Shown in pieces: positions 53,139-61,947 of a stretch of 64,000 nt of DNA; within the stretch, counting starts at the first letter, position 1, and every line of letters starts with the position of its first letter. The stretch spans positions 62,001 to 126,000 of the forward strand of contig JBCDJG010000007.1 in NCBI GenBank assembly GCA_038748065.1, given 5' to 3'. The DNA comes from JBCDJG01 sp038748065. Its GTDB lineage: Bacteria; Pseudomonadota; Gammaproteobacteria; Pseudomonadales; Halieaceae. A program made the translations under genes and the position numbers. A model generated the notes under the pieces. It worked only from the letters and a program-made list of their open reading frames with translations. It did not search any database and was not told the DNA's origin.

Positions 53139-53190
53139 TGAGCAGAAATGTGAATATTTCACACTTTTGTTATATGGGCGACTCTGCTCA
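53139..53190 (+). promoter_or_regulatory. Inverted repeats in the rmf upstream region
   Basis: An 8-bp perfect inverted repeat TGAGCAGA (53139-53146) and TCTGCTCA (53183-53190) encloses a second palindrome TGTGAATATTTCACA (53149-53163). The inner one resembles a CRP/Vfr half-site pair but with a 5-base instead of a 6-base spacer. The region lies about 105 bases upstream of the rmf start and may control it. Confidence 0.45.
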
Positions 53191-53294
53191 GAACGAAATA
53201 TTGTTGGCCGAGCTCTTCCGGCTTTGGTTTCATGAGGGTCTATCTTGAGGGTATCCCCGGGGCGGCTCGCCCCTGGGAATTGGAGGCAGTCTCT

Positions 53295-53498
53295 ATGAGA
53301 AGACAGAAGCGCGATATGAACGGCCGGGCCTTTGACCGCGGCTACCAGGCAGGGCTCGCAGGACGCAGCAACGAGCACTGCCCACACAACGCCGGTGACC
53401 ATCGCGATAACTGGTTATCGGGGTGGCGTGAAGGTCGTTCAGATCACTGGGATGGACTGACCGGCGTATCCGGCGTCCACAAGATTCGCGCGCTCTAA
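53295..53498 (+). CDS. rmf: Ribosome modulation factor
   Basis: This 67-residue RMF dimerises 70S ribosomes to inactive 100S particles in stationary phase. The conserved block RRQKRDMNGRAFDRGYQAGL, then AGRSNEHCPH and WLSGWREGRSDHWDG aligns with E. coli RMF (55 residues). The extra C-terminal residues after the WREG motif make it about 12 residues longer. The ATG at 53295 has GGAGG about 8 bases upstream; the longer open frame begins 21 codons earlier. It stands convergent to the glutamate dehydrogenase gene. Confidence 0.92.
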   Translation: MRRQKRDMNGRAFDRGYQAGLAGRSNEHCPHNAGDHRDNWLSGWREGRSDHWDGLTGVSGVHKIRAL

Positions 53499-53532
53499 TC
53501 TGACTCTGCGCCGGACGGCGCGACCCACAAGG

Positions 53533-56500
53533 CTAATCTCGCAGGCTACTCTGGGCCAGGTCCAGCAGTTCCCTGTTAGCCACCGCAAACATAGCAAAAT
53601 CAGGCACCCTCGCCGCGTGCAGGTCGCCTAGCATACCCCGCCAACGCTTAACGAGCGCACTTTCCTTTTGCTCCCAGTCAGCCAGGCAGACAGGAAGATC
53701 CCTGCCCTCACCGATGTGACGCAAAGCGCCCACCGTCAGGGTACGCTGCTGCCATTCCAGGTCTTCCATGAAACTGTCCCGCGCCAGAGCCTGCCACTCA
53801 TTCTCTACGGTCGCGGCAAGAATCTGATTGGCAAACCAGTCAAGCTCTAACTGTTCACCCATGGCGTAGTACAAGGTGGCCACTTCCTCCAGCGACGCGC
53901 CGGTTTCGTCGGCGGTTTGGATGATGCCCAGCGAAGTGTAAGCAGGAACGCTGCCGGCAACCTTGTGGGCCAGCTCCTCATCGACCCCCGCCTCTGTGTA
54001 GCGTGTCAGTAGCTGCTGCACCTGGTCTTTTGCCCGCCCACGCAATACCAGCGGAAGGATTGCCCGAAGCTGTTGTACGCCGTCACCAAATTCGGGAATC
54101 CTGGCCGCGGGCGCCAATTCATGACGTCGATTTCGCAACAGCCAACGCGTAGCGCGCTTCACCAGCGTTATCAGGCCGAGCATCATATCCATTTGCACCT
54201 CTGCAGCGACGCGGTAATCCAAGGCTTCGATTTTGTCCCACAGCTCACCAACGGCAAATACCTCCATAACTGTGGTGTAGGCGCGCGCCACGTCGGCAAC
54301 CGGAGCGCCAGTGGCCTTTTGCTGCCGCAGCACAAAATTCAGCCCCATGCGATTAACGAGATCGTTGGCCACCTGCGTACACATGATTTCCCGACGCAAG
54401 CCATGCGCTTGTATGTCATCACCAAAGTCTGCGACCAGACGCTCCGGAAATGCCGTATTGACCGCCCGGGAGAGGCGCGCGTCTATGCCAAGGTCAGAGG
54501 CGATCAGCTCTTCTTTCAGCATCCCTTTGCGGTAGGAGAACAGGACCGCCAGCTCCGGACGGCTCAGGCCTTGACCCTGCACCCAGCGGTCAGCGAGTTC
54601 CTCATCAGATGGCAGATGTTCCAGAGAACGGTCAAGCTTGCCGCTATCCTCCAGCTGCGTAATCAGCCGGCGATACTCACCGCCGCGCTCGATGGCCTGG
54701 TAGTGGGCGAGACTGATCGCCTGGGTTTGGCGATAGTTGTTTTGCAACACCAGCCTCGCAACGCTGTCTGTCATGCCTCGCAGAAGGTCGTCTCGCTGTT
54801 TACCGGTGAGCTCACCTCGCGCCACAATCGCATCCAGCAAGATCTTGATATTCACTTCGTGGTCTGAGCAGTCCACACCACCCGCGTTATCAATAAAATC
54901 GGTATTGCAGCGCCCGCCAGCGAGAGCAAACTCGACTCTGGCCAGCTGCGTCAGACCGAGGTTGCCGCCCTCGCCGATAACGCGACAGCGTAGTGACTTC
55001 GCGTCTACGCGAAGGCTGTCGTTCGCTTTATCGCCCACGGCAGTATGTGACTCCGCGCTGGACTTCACGTAAGTGCCGATGCCGCCATTCCACAGCAGGT
55101 CGACATCGGCACACAGCAGCCGTGACACCAGTTCGGCCGAGGTCAGGTGGTCTTCGCTGATGTCGAAGCGCTGCTTGATCTGGGCAGACAGGGCGATCGA
55201 TTTTGCCCCTCGATCAAAAACCCCCCCACCGTTTGAGATCAGCGCGGGGTCATAGTCTGACCAACTGGAGCGCGGCAGTTCAAAGAGGCGCTGCCTTTCA
55301 CTGAAACTCGCGCCCGCATCGGGATCGGGGTCAATGAAGATGTGCTGATGATTGAAGGCGGCCACCAGGCAGATATGGGGAGAGAGCAGCATACCGTTTC
55401 CGAAAACGTCGCCGCTCATGTCGCCAATACCGACCACGCTGAAGGCCTGGGACTGCACATCGACACCCATCTCACGAAAATGCCTTTGCACGGAGACCCA
55501 GGCGCCGCGAGCGGTAATACCCATTTTCTTGTGGTCATAGCCCACGCTACCGCCGGATGCGAAGGCATCACCCAGCCAGAAGCCATAGGCCTGTGCCAGG
55601 CTATTAGCGATATCCGAGAAGCTCGCGGTACCTTTGTCAGCGGCGACCACCAGATAGGGGTCGTCTTCATCCTTGGCGACGACCATATTTGGTCTAACGA
55701 TGCCGTGTTCGGTGCGGTTGTCTGTGATGTCCAGCAACCCACGTATGAATATCTGGTAACAGGCGATGCCCTCTTCCTGCACTTCATCCCGGGTCATATC
55801 CGGCCGCAGGCGCCTTGCGACGAAACCGCCTTTGGCACCGACCGGGACGATAACTGCGTTCTTGACCTGCTGAGCCTTGACCAGGCCGAGCACCTCGGTG
55901 CGGAAGTCCTCCTGCCGGTCTGACCAGCGCAGGCCACCGCGAGCGACCTTGCCGCCGCGCAGGTGGACCCCCTCTATCCGCGGTGAGTACACATAGACTT
56001 CATAGAGCGGCGCGGGTTGTGGAATATCGGGAATGTCACCGGGTTTCAGCTTCAGTGAAAAGTAGGGCTTGAGCTGTCCGTCTGCATCCTGCTGGAAAAA
56101 GTTGCTGCGCAGGGTGGCTTTGATCAGGACAAGATACTGGCGAATAATGCGGTCTTCCCCCAGATTTTGGACGCTATCGAGCTTATCCAGAACGCGCTGT
56201 TCCACTTCCGATTCGCGCTGCGCACGCCAGTCTTCATCACTGTCAAAGACCGGCGAGAATCGCGTCAAAAACATCTCGACCAGTATTGCTGCGATGCCCA
56301 GGTGATTCGCCATTGTCTCGGCAATATAGTCGGCGCTGTAGGGAAAATTAATCTGCCGCAGGTAGCGAGAATAAGCACGCAGAAGAGCAATCTCTCGCCA
56401 ATTCAGGCGAGTACCCAGCAGCAGCCTGTTAAAGGAGTCACTTTCCGCTTCGCCGAACCAGATCCGGGCAAAAGCATCTTCAAATTCGTCACGCACCTGC

Positions 56501-58374
56501 TCCAGGTCGATGTCATTCGCCAGACTGTAGATCAGGCTGAATTCCTGTATCCAGAACTGTTGCCCGCCCTGACTGCGAACGCGATAAGGGCGTTCACCAA
56601 CCACCCGAAGACCCAGGTTCTCGAGAATCGGCAGCACATCCGACAGCGGCATGGATTCATCAGCATGGTAGAGCCTCAGGCGCAGCAGGTTATCCTGCTC
56701 TTCCAGCACGCGGTAGAGCGCCATCGCAAGTTGGTCGCCCTGGACCAGCCGTATGATCTTGCCGATATCCAGCACCGCGACGCGGGCGTCAAAATCTGCG
56801 CGATATCCCGGCGAAAAGCCATCGGCCAGCTCACGGCAAAGCTGCTCACCCTCCTCTTCACCGTACTCCTCTATAAGCCGGGACCGCAGCTTGTCTTCCC
56901 AATCCAGGGTCACTTGCACGATCTGTTCCTCTATTTCTCGCGAATCCGCGTTGCCCGGCTGGCCGGGATTCACCTGCAGCACAAAGTAGCAGCGCACAAG
57001 CACGGACTCAGAAAACTGTGTATTGAACTCGGATTCCTCGGCGCCATAGGCCTCGGATAAGATCTTCTGGATCGCAATTCTCCGCTCCGTCGTATACCTG
57101 TCTCTTGGTATGTAGACGAGACAGTTCACAAACTTGCCGTGCACATCCCGTCGCACGAACAGTCGCGTCTGCCGGCGTTCCTGAATTCGATTGACTGCCT
57201 GCACCGTATCACTGAGTTCAGCAATACTGCTTTGGAATAGTTCATCCCGCGGGAACAGCTCCAGCGTGCGGACCAGCGCGCGCCCGTCGTGTTCTGCCAT
57301 ATCAAGACCGGAACGCTCCATGACCGCAGCGACCTTGCGCCTGAGTATGGGAACGCTCGCGGGGTCAGTGGTGTAGACACCCGATGTGAACAAGCCAATA
57401 AAGCGGTGCTGAGCCGTGACGCGGCCGTCGCGGTCGTAGACCTTCACCTCGACATAGTCGGGATAAGCCTGGCGATGGACGCGGGAACGGCGACGTGACT
57501 TGGAAAAACTGAGCTGCTTACCCAGCAGTTCGCCTTCGCTGCGCTGCTCTAGATCCAGAGCGAGGTCCTCCTCGCCCCGCGTGACACGCCGTCTAAGGCT
57601 GCCCAGTGATTGGCTGCGATCCGCCTGCACCCGCGTATCGGCTCCATCGCGAGTGACCTGCAGGTATTCGTAGCCCAGAAATGTCATGTTGTTCTGCTGC
57701 ATCCAGTCTATAAAACAGGCAGCCTCATCGCGCAGTTCCTCGTCAACCACGTCTGTGGCGCGAACAATCTTCGCCAGCTCGTGCAGGCGTTTTCGCATAG
57801 CGGGGAAGTCGTCCACAACGACCCCAACCTCATTCACAATATCTACCAGTGTTTCGCGCAACTCGGCCAGCTGTGATACATCGGAGTGTCGGGCGATCTC
57901 AAAATAGAGCAGGCTTTCCTCGGACGAGCCTTCTGCGTACTCACCGTGAGCGACAATCTGCTCGAGGCTGCCATCGGCGCCGCGTCGCACGCCAACATTA
58001 CAGCTGGCCAGGGAGTGGATGGCGATGCCGCGCTGGTTGAGCTCACCACGCACCGATGCTGTCAAAAACGGCCGTGCAGGGCATAGAACGACAAGGATCG
58101 TGCGCTTACTCTCCCAGCCGTGGTTCTGTAAGTCGGGGTTGAAAAAACGGACTCGAGCAGCCCCAGCCGGGCCCTGCGTCATAAAATGCAAAAGCCCGTA
58201 AATGCAGCCGTAGAGATTCTCCACCGACCACTGGCGCAAATCCTCAGGCGGAAAGCGCCGATAGAAGGTCGCGGCGAGGTGCTGCAGGGACTGGCAGTGG
58301 GCTGCGCTGGAGCGGGCATCAATGCGCTCTGCAAGCTCATGCAGCAAAGCGCCTTTCAGGTTGTCCCAGTTCAT
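53533..58374 (-). CDS. NAD-dependent glutamate dehydrogenase, large type
   Basis: This 1613-residue member of the NAD-GDH (L_180/GdhB) class deaminates glutamate to 2-oxoglutarate and feeds nitrogen and carbon into the TCA cycle. The N-terminal ACT-like regulatory half is followed by the catalytic core, recognisable by GVHLRGGKVARGGLRWSDR, VPVGAKGGFVARRL, NMVVAKDEDDPYLVVAADKG and VVGIGDMSGDVFGNGM. The length matches the class (about 1600). It is a monocistronic minus-strand gene divergent from the moxR operon. In related bacteria this enzyme is induced by Arg or Glu, but no operator is visible here. Confidence 0.96.
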   Translation of the reverse strand: MNWDNLKGALLHELAERIDARSSAAHCQSLQHLAATFYRRFPPEDLRQWSVENLYGCIYGLLHFMTQGPAGAARVRFFNPDLQNHGWESKRTILVVLCPARPFLTASVRGELNQRGIAIHSLASCNVGVRRGADGSLEQIVAHGEYAEGSSEESLLYFEIARHSDVSQLAELRETLVDIVNEVGVVVDDFPAMRKRLHELAKIVRATDVVDEELRDEAACFIDWMQQNNMTFLGYEYLQVTRDGADTRVQADRSQSLGSLRRRVTRGEEDLALDLEQRSEGELLGKQLSFSKSRRRSRVHRQAYPDYVEVKVYDRDGRVTAQHRFIGLFTSGVYTTDPASVPILRRKVAAVMERSGLDMAEHDGRALVRTLELFPRDELFQSSIAELSDTVQAVNRIQERRQTRLFVRRDVHGKFVNCLVYIPRDRYTTERRIAIQKILSEAYGAEESEFNTQFSESVLVRCYFVLQVNPGQPGNADSREIEEQIVQVTLDWEDKLRSRLIEEYGEEEGEQLCRELADGFSPGYRADFDARVAVLDIGKIIRLVQGDQLAMALYRVLEEQDNLLRLRLYHADESMPLSDVLPILENLGLRVVGERPYRVRSQGGQQFWIQEFSLIYSLANDIDLEQVRDEFEDAFARIWFGEAESDSFNRLLLGTRLNWREIALLRAYSRYLRQINFPYSADYIAETMANHLGIAAILVEMFLTRFSPVFDSDEDWRAQRESEVEQRVLDKLDSVQNLGEDRIIRQYLVLIKATLRSNFFQQDADGQLKPYFSLKLKPGDIPDIPQPAPLYEVYVYSPRIEGVHLRGGKVARGGLRWSDRQEDFRTEVLGLVKAQQVKNAVIVPVGAKGGFVARRLRPDMTRDEVQEEGIACYQIFIRGLLDITDNRTEHGIVRPNMVVAKDEDDPYLVVAADKGTASFSDIANSLAQAYGFWLGDAFASGGSVGYDHKKMGITARGAWVSVQRHFREMGVDVQSQAFSVVGIGDMSGDVFGNGMLLSPHICLVAAFNHQHIFIDPDPDAGASFSERQRLFELPRSSWSDYDPALISNGGGVFDRGAKSIALSAQIKQRFDISEDHLTSAELVSRLLCADVDLLWNGGIGTYVKSSAESHTAVGDKANDSLRVDAKSLRCRVIGEGGNLGLTQLARVEFALAGGRCNTDFIDNAGGVDCSDHEVNIKILLDAIVARGELTGKQRDDLLRGMTDSVARLVLQNNYRQTQAISLAHYQAIERGGEYRRLITQLEDSGKLDRSLEHLPSDEELADRWVQGQGLSRPELAVLFSYRKGMLKEELIASDLGIDARLSRAVNTAFPERLVADFGDDIQAHGLRREIMCTQVANDLVNRMGLNFVLRQQKATGAPVADVARAYTTVMEVFAVGELWDKIEALDYRVAAEVQMDMMLGLITLVKRATRWLLRNRRHELAPAARIPEFGDGVQQLRAILPLVLRGRAKDQVQQLLTRYTEAGVDEELAHKVAGSVPAYTSLGIIQTADETGASLEEVATLYYAMGEQLELDWFANQILAATVENEWQALARDSFMEDLEWQQRTLTVGALRHIGEGRDLPVCLADWEQKESALVKRWRGMLGDLHAARVPDFAMFAVANRELLDLAQSSLRD

Positions 58375-58465
58375 AAGCGCCTAGTCTAGACCACTGGGGC
58401 ACGTGCAGCCTAGCGTGGGAACTTAAACAGCCCAGTGCCAGTCACATGGCAGCCGGCCAACGCGT

Positions 58466-58494
58466 TTGGACAGCGCCCCGCCTTCGGATAAAAT
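58466..58494 (+). promoter_or_regulatory. Promoter of the moxR-bat operon
   Basis: TTGGAC (58466-58471) and TAAAAT (58489-58494) are separated by 17 bases. The predicted start is about 60 bases upstream of the moxR GTG. No operator is apparent. Confidence 0.65.
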
Positions 58495-58563
58495 GCCGCA
58501 TCGCCGGGCGCCAGACCGTAACGGGCACCGGATTTCATTGGGAACAAGACAACAGGAGACAGC

Positions 58564-59520
58564 GTGCCTGGGGCCGACATACGAAACCTGCAAAGCTGGC
58601 TGAGCCAACAAATAATCGGCCAGGAGCACCTGGTGGAGAGACTGATCATCGCACTACTGGCGGACGGTCATCTGCTGGTTGAAGGCGCGCCGGGACTTGC
58701 CAAGACGCGAGCGATAAAATCCCTTTCGGATGGCATTGAAGGCTCATTTCACCGCATCCAGTTTACGCCGGACCTGCTCCCGGGGGATGTCACGGGGACT
58801 GAGATCTACCGCCCACAGCAGTCCAGTTTCCACTTTCAAAAGGGCCCCATATTCCACAACCTTGTGCTGGCCGACGAGGTTAACCGGGCCCCGGCCAAAG
58901 TCCAGTCAGCGCTGCTGGAAGCGATGGCTGAACGACAGGTCAGCGTCGGCAGCGAGACATACGATCTACCTGAACTATTCCTGGTTATGGCGACGCAGAA
59001 CCCTATTGAACAGGAAGGTACCTATCCATTGCCCGAAGCACAGCTGGATCGCTTCTTACTGCACGTGCTTGTCGACTACCCCAGCGCAGAGGCCGAGGCC
59101 AGGATTCTGCGGCTGACCCGAGCAGAGGCGAGCCATAGCGAACAGGAACAAGCGACACCCCTGCAACAGGAATCCGTGTTCAATGCCCGGCGCGAAGCCC
59201 TGGCCATGCATATGGCCCCCGCGGTCGAGGACTACATCGTGCAACTGGTGGTTGCCTCGCGCGATCCCCGTCGCTACTCACAGGAGCTGGCCGAATGGAT
59301 CGAATTCGGTGGCAGCCCAAGGGCCACGATAGCGCTGGATCGCTGTGCCAGGGCACACGCCTGGCTGCATGACCGTGACTTTGTCAGCCCAGACGACGTC
59401 CAGGCGGTGGCGGCAGACGTCCTTCGGCATCGACTCTTGCTGAGTTTTGAAGCTGAAGCTAACGGTGTAAGCAGCGACCACGTCACGCAAGAGCTGCTCA
59501 AGCTGGTTCCCGTGGGCTGA
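58564..59520 (+). CDS. MoxR-type AAA+ ATPase
   Basis: This 318-residue MoxR ATPase is thought to act as a chaperone that matures VWA-domain partners. Walker A EGAPGLAKTRA, Walker B VLADEVNRAP and sensor 1 FLVMATQNPIEQEG are present. The GTG start at 58564 has AGGAG 6 bases upstream. It heads the operon with DUF58, DUF4381, BatA, BatB/C and BatD genes, the Bacteroides aerotolerance-type set, seen also in many proteobacteria. The DUF58 gene follows after 8 bases. Confidence 0.94.
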   Translation: MPGADIRNLQSWLSQQIIGQEHLVERLIIALLADGHLLVEGAPGLAKTRAIKSLSDGIEGSFHRIQFTPDLLPGDVTGTEIYRPQQSSFHFQKGPIFHNLVLADEVNRAPAKVQSALLEAMAERQVSVGSETYDLPELFLVMATQNPIEQEGTYPLPEAQLDRFLLHVLVDYPSAEAEARILRLTRAEASHSEQEQATPLQQESVFNARREALAMHMAPAVEDYIVQLVVASRDPRRYSQELAEWIEFGGSPRATIALDRCARAHAWLHDRDFVSPDDVQAVAADVLRHRLLLSFEAEANGVSSDHVTQELLKLVPVG

Positions 59521-59528
59521 CACTCGCG

Positions 59529-60467
59529 ATGGCTTCAGCAGACATTACCCTGCCAGCCAGCGGCCCCTATGCGCACCTGGCTGGGCTCATCGCCCTGCGC
59601 TTTCCGGCACGCCAGCTTCGCCTCGAGCGGCGCAGCCGTGCACTGAGCCTGCTCAGCGGACCGAATAAAAGCAACTTCAGAGGCCGCGGTATCGACTTTG
59701 AGGAGGTCCGCTCCTACCAGCCGGGCGACGACATACGCACGATCGACTGGCGAGTAACTGCGCGTACAGGTGATGCGCACACCAAGATGTTCCGCGAAGA
59801 GAGAGAGCGGCCGGTGTTGGTGGTGATCGATCAGCGCAATCGCATGTTTTTTGGCTCCCGCCATTGTTTCAAGTCTGTGCTGGCGGCGCAGCTCGGGGCT
59901 CTTCTGTGCTGGAGTGCCCTGGAGAACGGCGACCGCGTTGGCGGCTTGGTCTTCAATGACCGGCAACATCGAGATATTCGGCCCCGACGAAGTCGCAAGA
60001 CCGTGCTGGCACTCCTGTCTGAACTGATTTCCTATAACCAGGCCTTGCCCGACGGCGAGACGCCAGCACAGAATTTCGTTGACGTACTGTCGAAAATGCG
60101 ACGAGTTGCACGCCCCGGTTCCAGCGTGTACATCGTCAGTGACTTTGCCGGGTTTGAGCGCGATGGCGCCGCAGAGCACCTTTATCAGCTGGCGCAGCAT
60201 ACCGAGGTAACCGCTCTGTGCTGTTCGGACCCCCTCGAGTCGGAGCTTCCCCGCGCTGGCAACTACGTGGTAACCGATGGGCAACAGCGCGTCGTACTGA
60301 ACACGGCCACTAAGTCACTGCGCAGTCGCTTCCAGGCGCAGGCGAGTGCCCGGCACGAGATGCTGACTCAGGTTTTACAGCCACTTGGCATCCCTCTGCT
60401 GAAGGCGAGCACGGCACAGTCGCCCTTCCAGCTTCTGCAAACCTACTACGGGGACAGCAGACGGTGA
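59529..60467 (+). CDS. DUF58 domain protein
   Basis: This 312-residue DUF58 protein carries the conserved VRSYQPGDDIRTIDWRVTAR and a degenerate VWA-like fold further on (RPVLVVIDQRNRMFFGSRHC and VYIVSDFAGF). Such proteins are the constant partners of MoxR ATPases. No membrane helix is evident. It overlaps the DUF4381 gene by 4 bases. Confidence 0.93.
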   Translation: MASADITLPASGPYAHLAGLIALRFPARQLRLERRSRALSLLSGPNKSNFRGRGIDFEEVRSYQPGDDIRTIDWRVTARTGDAHTKMFREERERPVLVVIDQRNRMFFGSRHCFKSVLAAQLGALLCWSALENGDRVGGLVFNDRQHRDIRPRRSRKTVLALLSELISYNQALPDGETPAQNFVDVLSKMRRVARPGSSVYIVSDFAGFERDGAAEHLYQLAQHTEVTALCCSDPLESELPRAGNYVVTDGQQRVVLNTATKSLRSRFQAQASARHEMLTQVLQPLGIPLLKASTAQSPFQLLQTYYGDSRR

Positions 60468-60913
60468 CGCCTCAGGACCCGCTGTCAGCGCTCCAGCCAC
60501 TGCGGGAGCCAGTGGGGATCGCCTGGTGGCCCCCGGCGCCGGGCTGGTGGGTGTTGCTGCTTCTGGTTTGCGCCGCTACCGCGTTTCTTACATGGCAGCA
60601 GTGGCAGCGTTGGCAAGCCAAGGCCTATTTGCGCCACGCCGCCAAACGGCTCGCTAGCTTCGACAAGATGGGCCCGCGATACCATGCGGAAGTTAACGCC
60701 CTGTTGAAAGCTGTAGCGCTACGCAGCTACGGCCCGGAGCAGGTCGCGGCTCTTAACGGAGAGGCCTGGCTCGCATTTTTGGACCGCAGTGGCAGTCAAG
60801 CCTTCCCGCCGTCCTTCGCGACGGCCCCTTATCACTCCCAGACAGCCATGGACAGAGAGGCGCTGCACAGCGCCGCCAGCCAATGGCTCAAATCGCACAG
60901 GCCAGATCGATGA
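60464..60913 (+). CDS. DUF4381 membrane protein
   Basis: This 149-residue protein has one N-terminal membrane helix (WWVLLLLVCAATAFLTW) and a small cytoplasmic domain (KAYLRHAAKRLASFD, ALRSYGPEQVAALNG). This is the DUF4381 protein regularly found between DUF58 and BatA in proteobacterial bat operons. Its GTG start overlaps DUF58 by GTGA and its stop overlaps the BatA ATG by ATGA. The function is unknown. Confidence 0.9.
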   Translation: MTPQDPLSALQPLREPVGIAWWPPAPGWWVLLLLVCAATAFLTWQQWQRWQAKAYLRHAAKRLASFDKMGPRYHAEVNALLKAVALRSYGPEQVAALNGEAWLAFLDRSGSQAFPPSFATAPYHSQTAMDREALHSAASQWLKSHRPDR

Positions 60914-61947
60914 TCGAATGGCTCTGGCCCTGGATACTGCTGTTAATGCCGCTACCCCTGCTGGTGCGCCTGTTGCTCTCGCCTGCAGAGCAGCGCGACA
61001 CAGCCCTACGCGCACCCTTCTTTGAACAGTGGCAGCAGTTGGATACCGCACAGAGCAGCAGCGGCATTGGCAAAGCACGCTTCTCGTGGATGCTTCTATG
61101 GTTGCTATGGCTTGCGCTGCTGTTGGCGGCAGCGCGCCCGATCTGGGTTGGCGAGCCACTGGAGCTGCCCAACAGCGGCCGTGATCTCATGCTGGCCGTC
61201 GATATATCTGGCAGTATGCGTATCGAGGATATGCGGCTGGGCTCGGCGCCTGCCCGGCGCATCGATGCCGTAAAGCAGGTCGGCGCGGACTTTATCGAGC
61301 GACGTCGCGGTGACCGCCTGGGTCTGGTGCTATTCGGCAGTAACGCTTACGTGCAGTCACCGCTGAGTTTTGATACCAGCACCGTCGGACGCTTCCTGGA
61401 CGAAGCCCAGATCGGTTTTGCCGGGCAGGAAACCGCCATTGGAGATGCCATTGGTCTTGCCGTTAAACGCCTGCGCGAACGGCCGGCAGAAAGTCGCGTT
61501 TTGATTCTCCTCACCGACGGTCAGGATACGGCCAGCGAAGTACGTCCCATTGAAGCAGCAAAACTCGCGAGCCAGCTAGATATTCGCATCTATACCATCG
61601 GCATAGGCGCCGATGAGATGACCGTACCGGGCCTGTTCGGCTCAAGTTTTGGGTCGCGGCAGGTCAACCCATCCAGAGATCTTGATGAACGCAGCCTGCA
61701 GGGCATTGCAGAGCTGACCGGGGGTCAGTACTTCCGCGCGCGGAATCCCGAGGAGCTTGCCAGCATCTATGAGCTGGTCGATCAGCTTGAACCGGTTGAA
61801 CAAGAGGCCGCGCTATACCGCCCACGGCAGGCGCTGGGCTATATCCCCCTGCTGGCCGCCGTGGCAATCAGCTTTTTGCTGGCCCTGCGTTATTGGCTCT
61901 CCACCCTGTCATGGCCAGGTCTGCGGCAGGTGAGAGACCATGCCTGA
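60910..61947 (+). CDS. batA: BatA-like VWA protein
   Basis: This 346-residue inner-membrane protein has two N-terminal helices (WLWPWILLLMPLPLLVRLLL and MLLWLLWLALLLAAARP), a VWA domain with MIDAS start AVDISGSMRIED, and a C-terminal helix (IPLLAAVAISFLLALRYWL). The MIDAS Asp-x-Ser-x-Ser is intact, so metal-dependent binding is expected. The ATG at 60910 overlaps the DUF4381 stop as ATGA. It overlaps the next gene by 8 bases. Confidence 0.93.
   Translation: MIEWLWPWILLLMPLPLLVRLLLSPAEQRDTALRAPFFEQWQQLDTAQSSSGIGKARFSWMLLWLLWLALLLAAARPIWVGEPLELPNSGRDLMLAVDISGSMRIEDMRLGSAPARRIDAVKQVGADFIERRRGDRLGLVLFGSNAYVQSPLSFDTSTVGRFLDEAQIGFAGQETAIGDAIGLAVKRLRERPAESRVLILLTDGQDTASEVRPIEAAKLASQLDIRIYTIGIGADEMTVPGLFGSSFGSRQVNPSRDLDERSLQGIAELTGGQYFRARNPEELASIYELVDQLEPVEQEAALYRPRQALGYIPLLAAVAISFLLALRYWLSTLSWPGLRQVRDHA

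Noticed and set aside
56167..57060. A 297-codon plus-strand frame inside the glutamate dehydrogenase gene
   Set aside because: It lies opposite a continuous 1613-residue family protein and has no start signals or domain.
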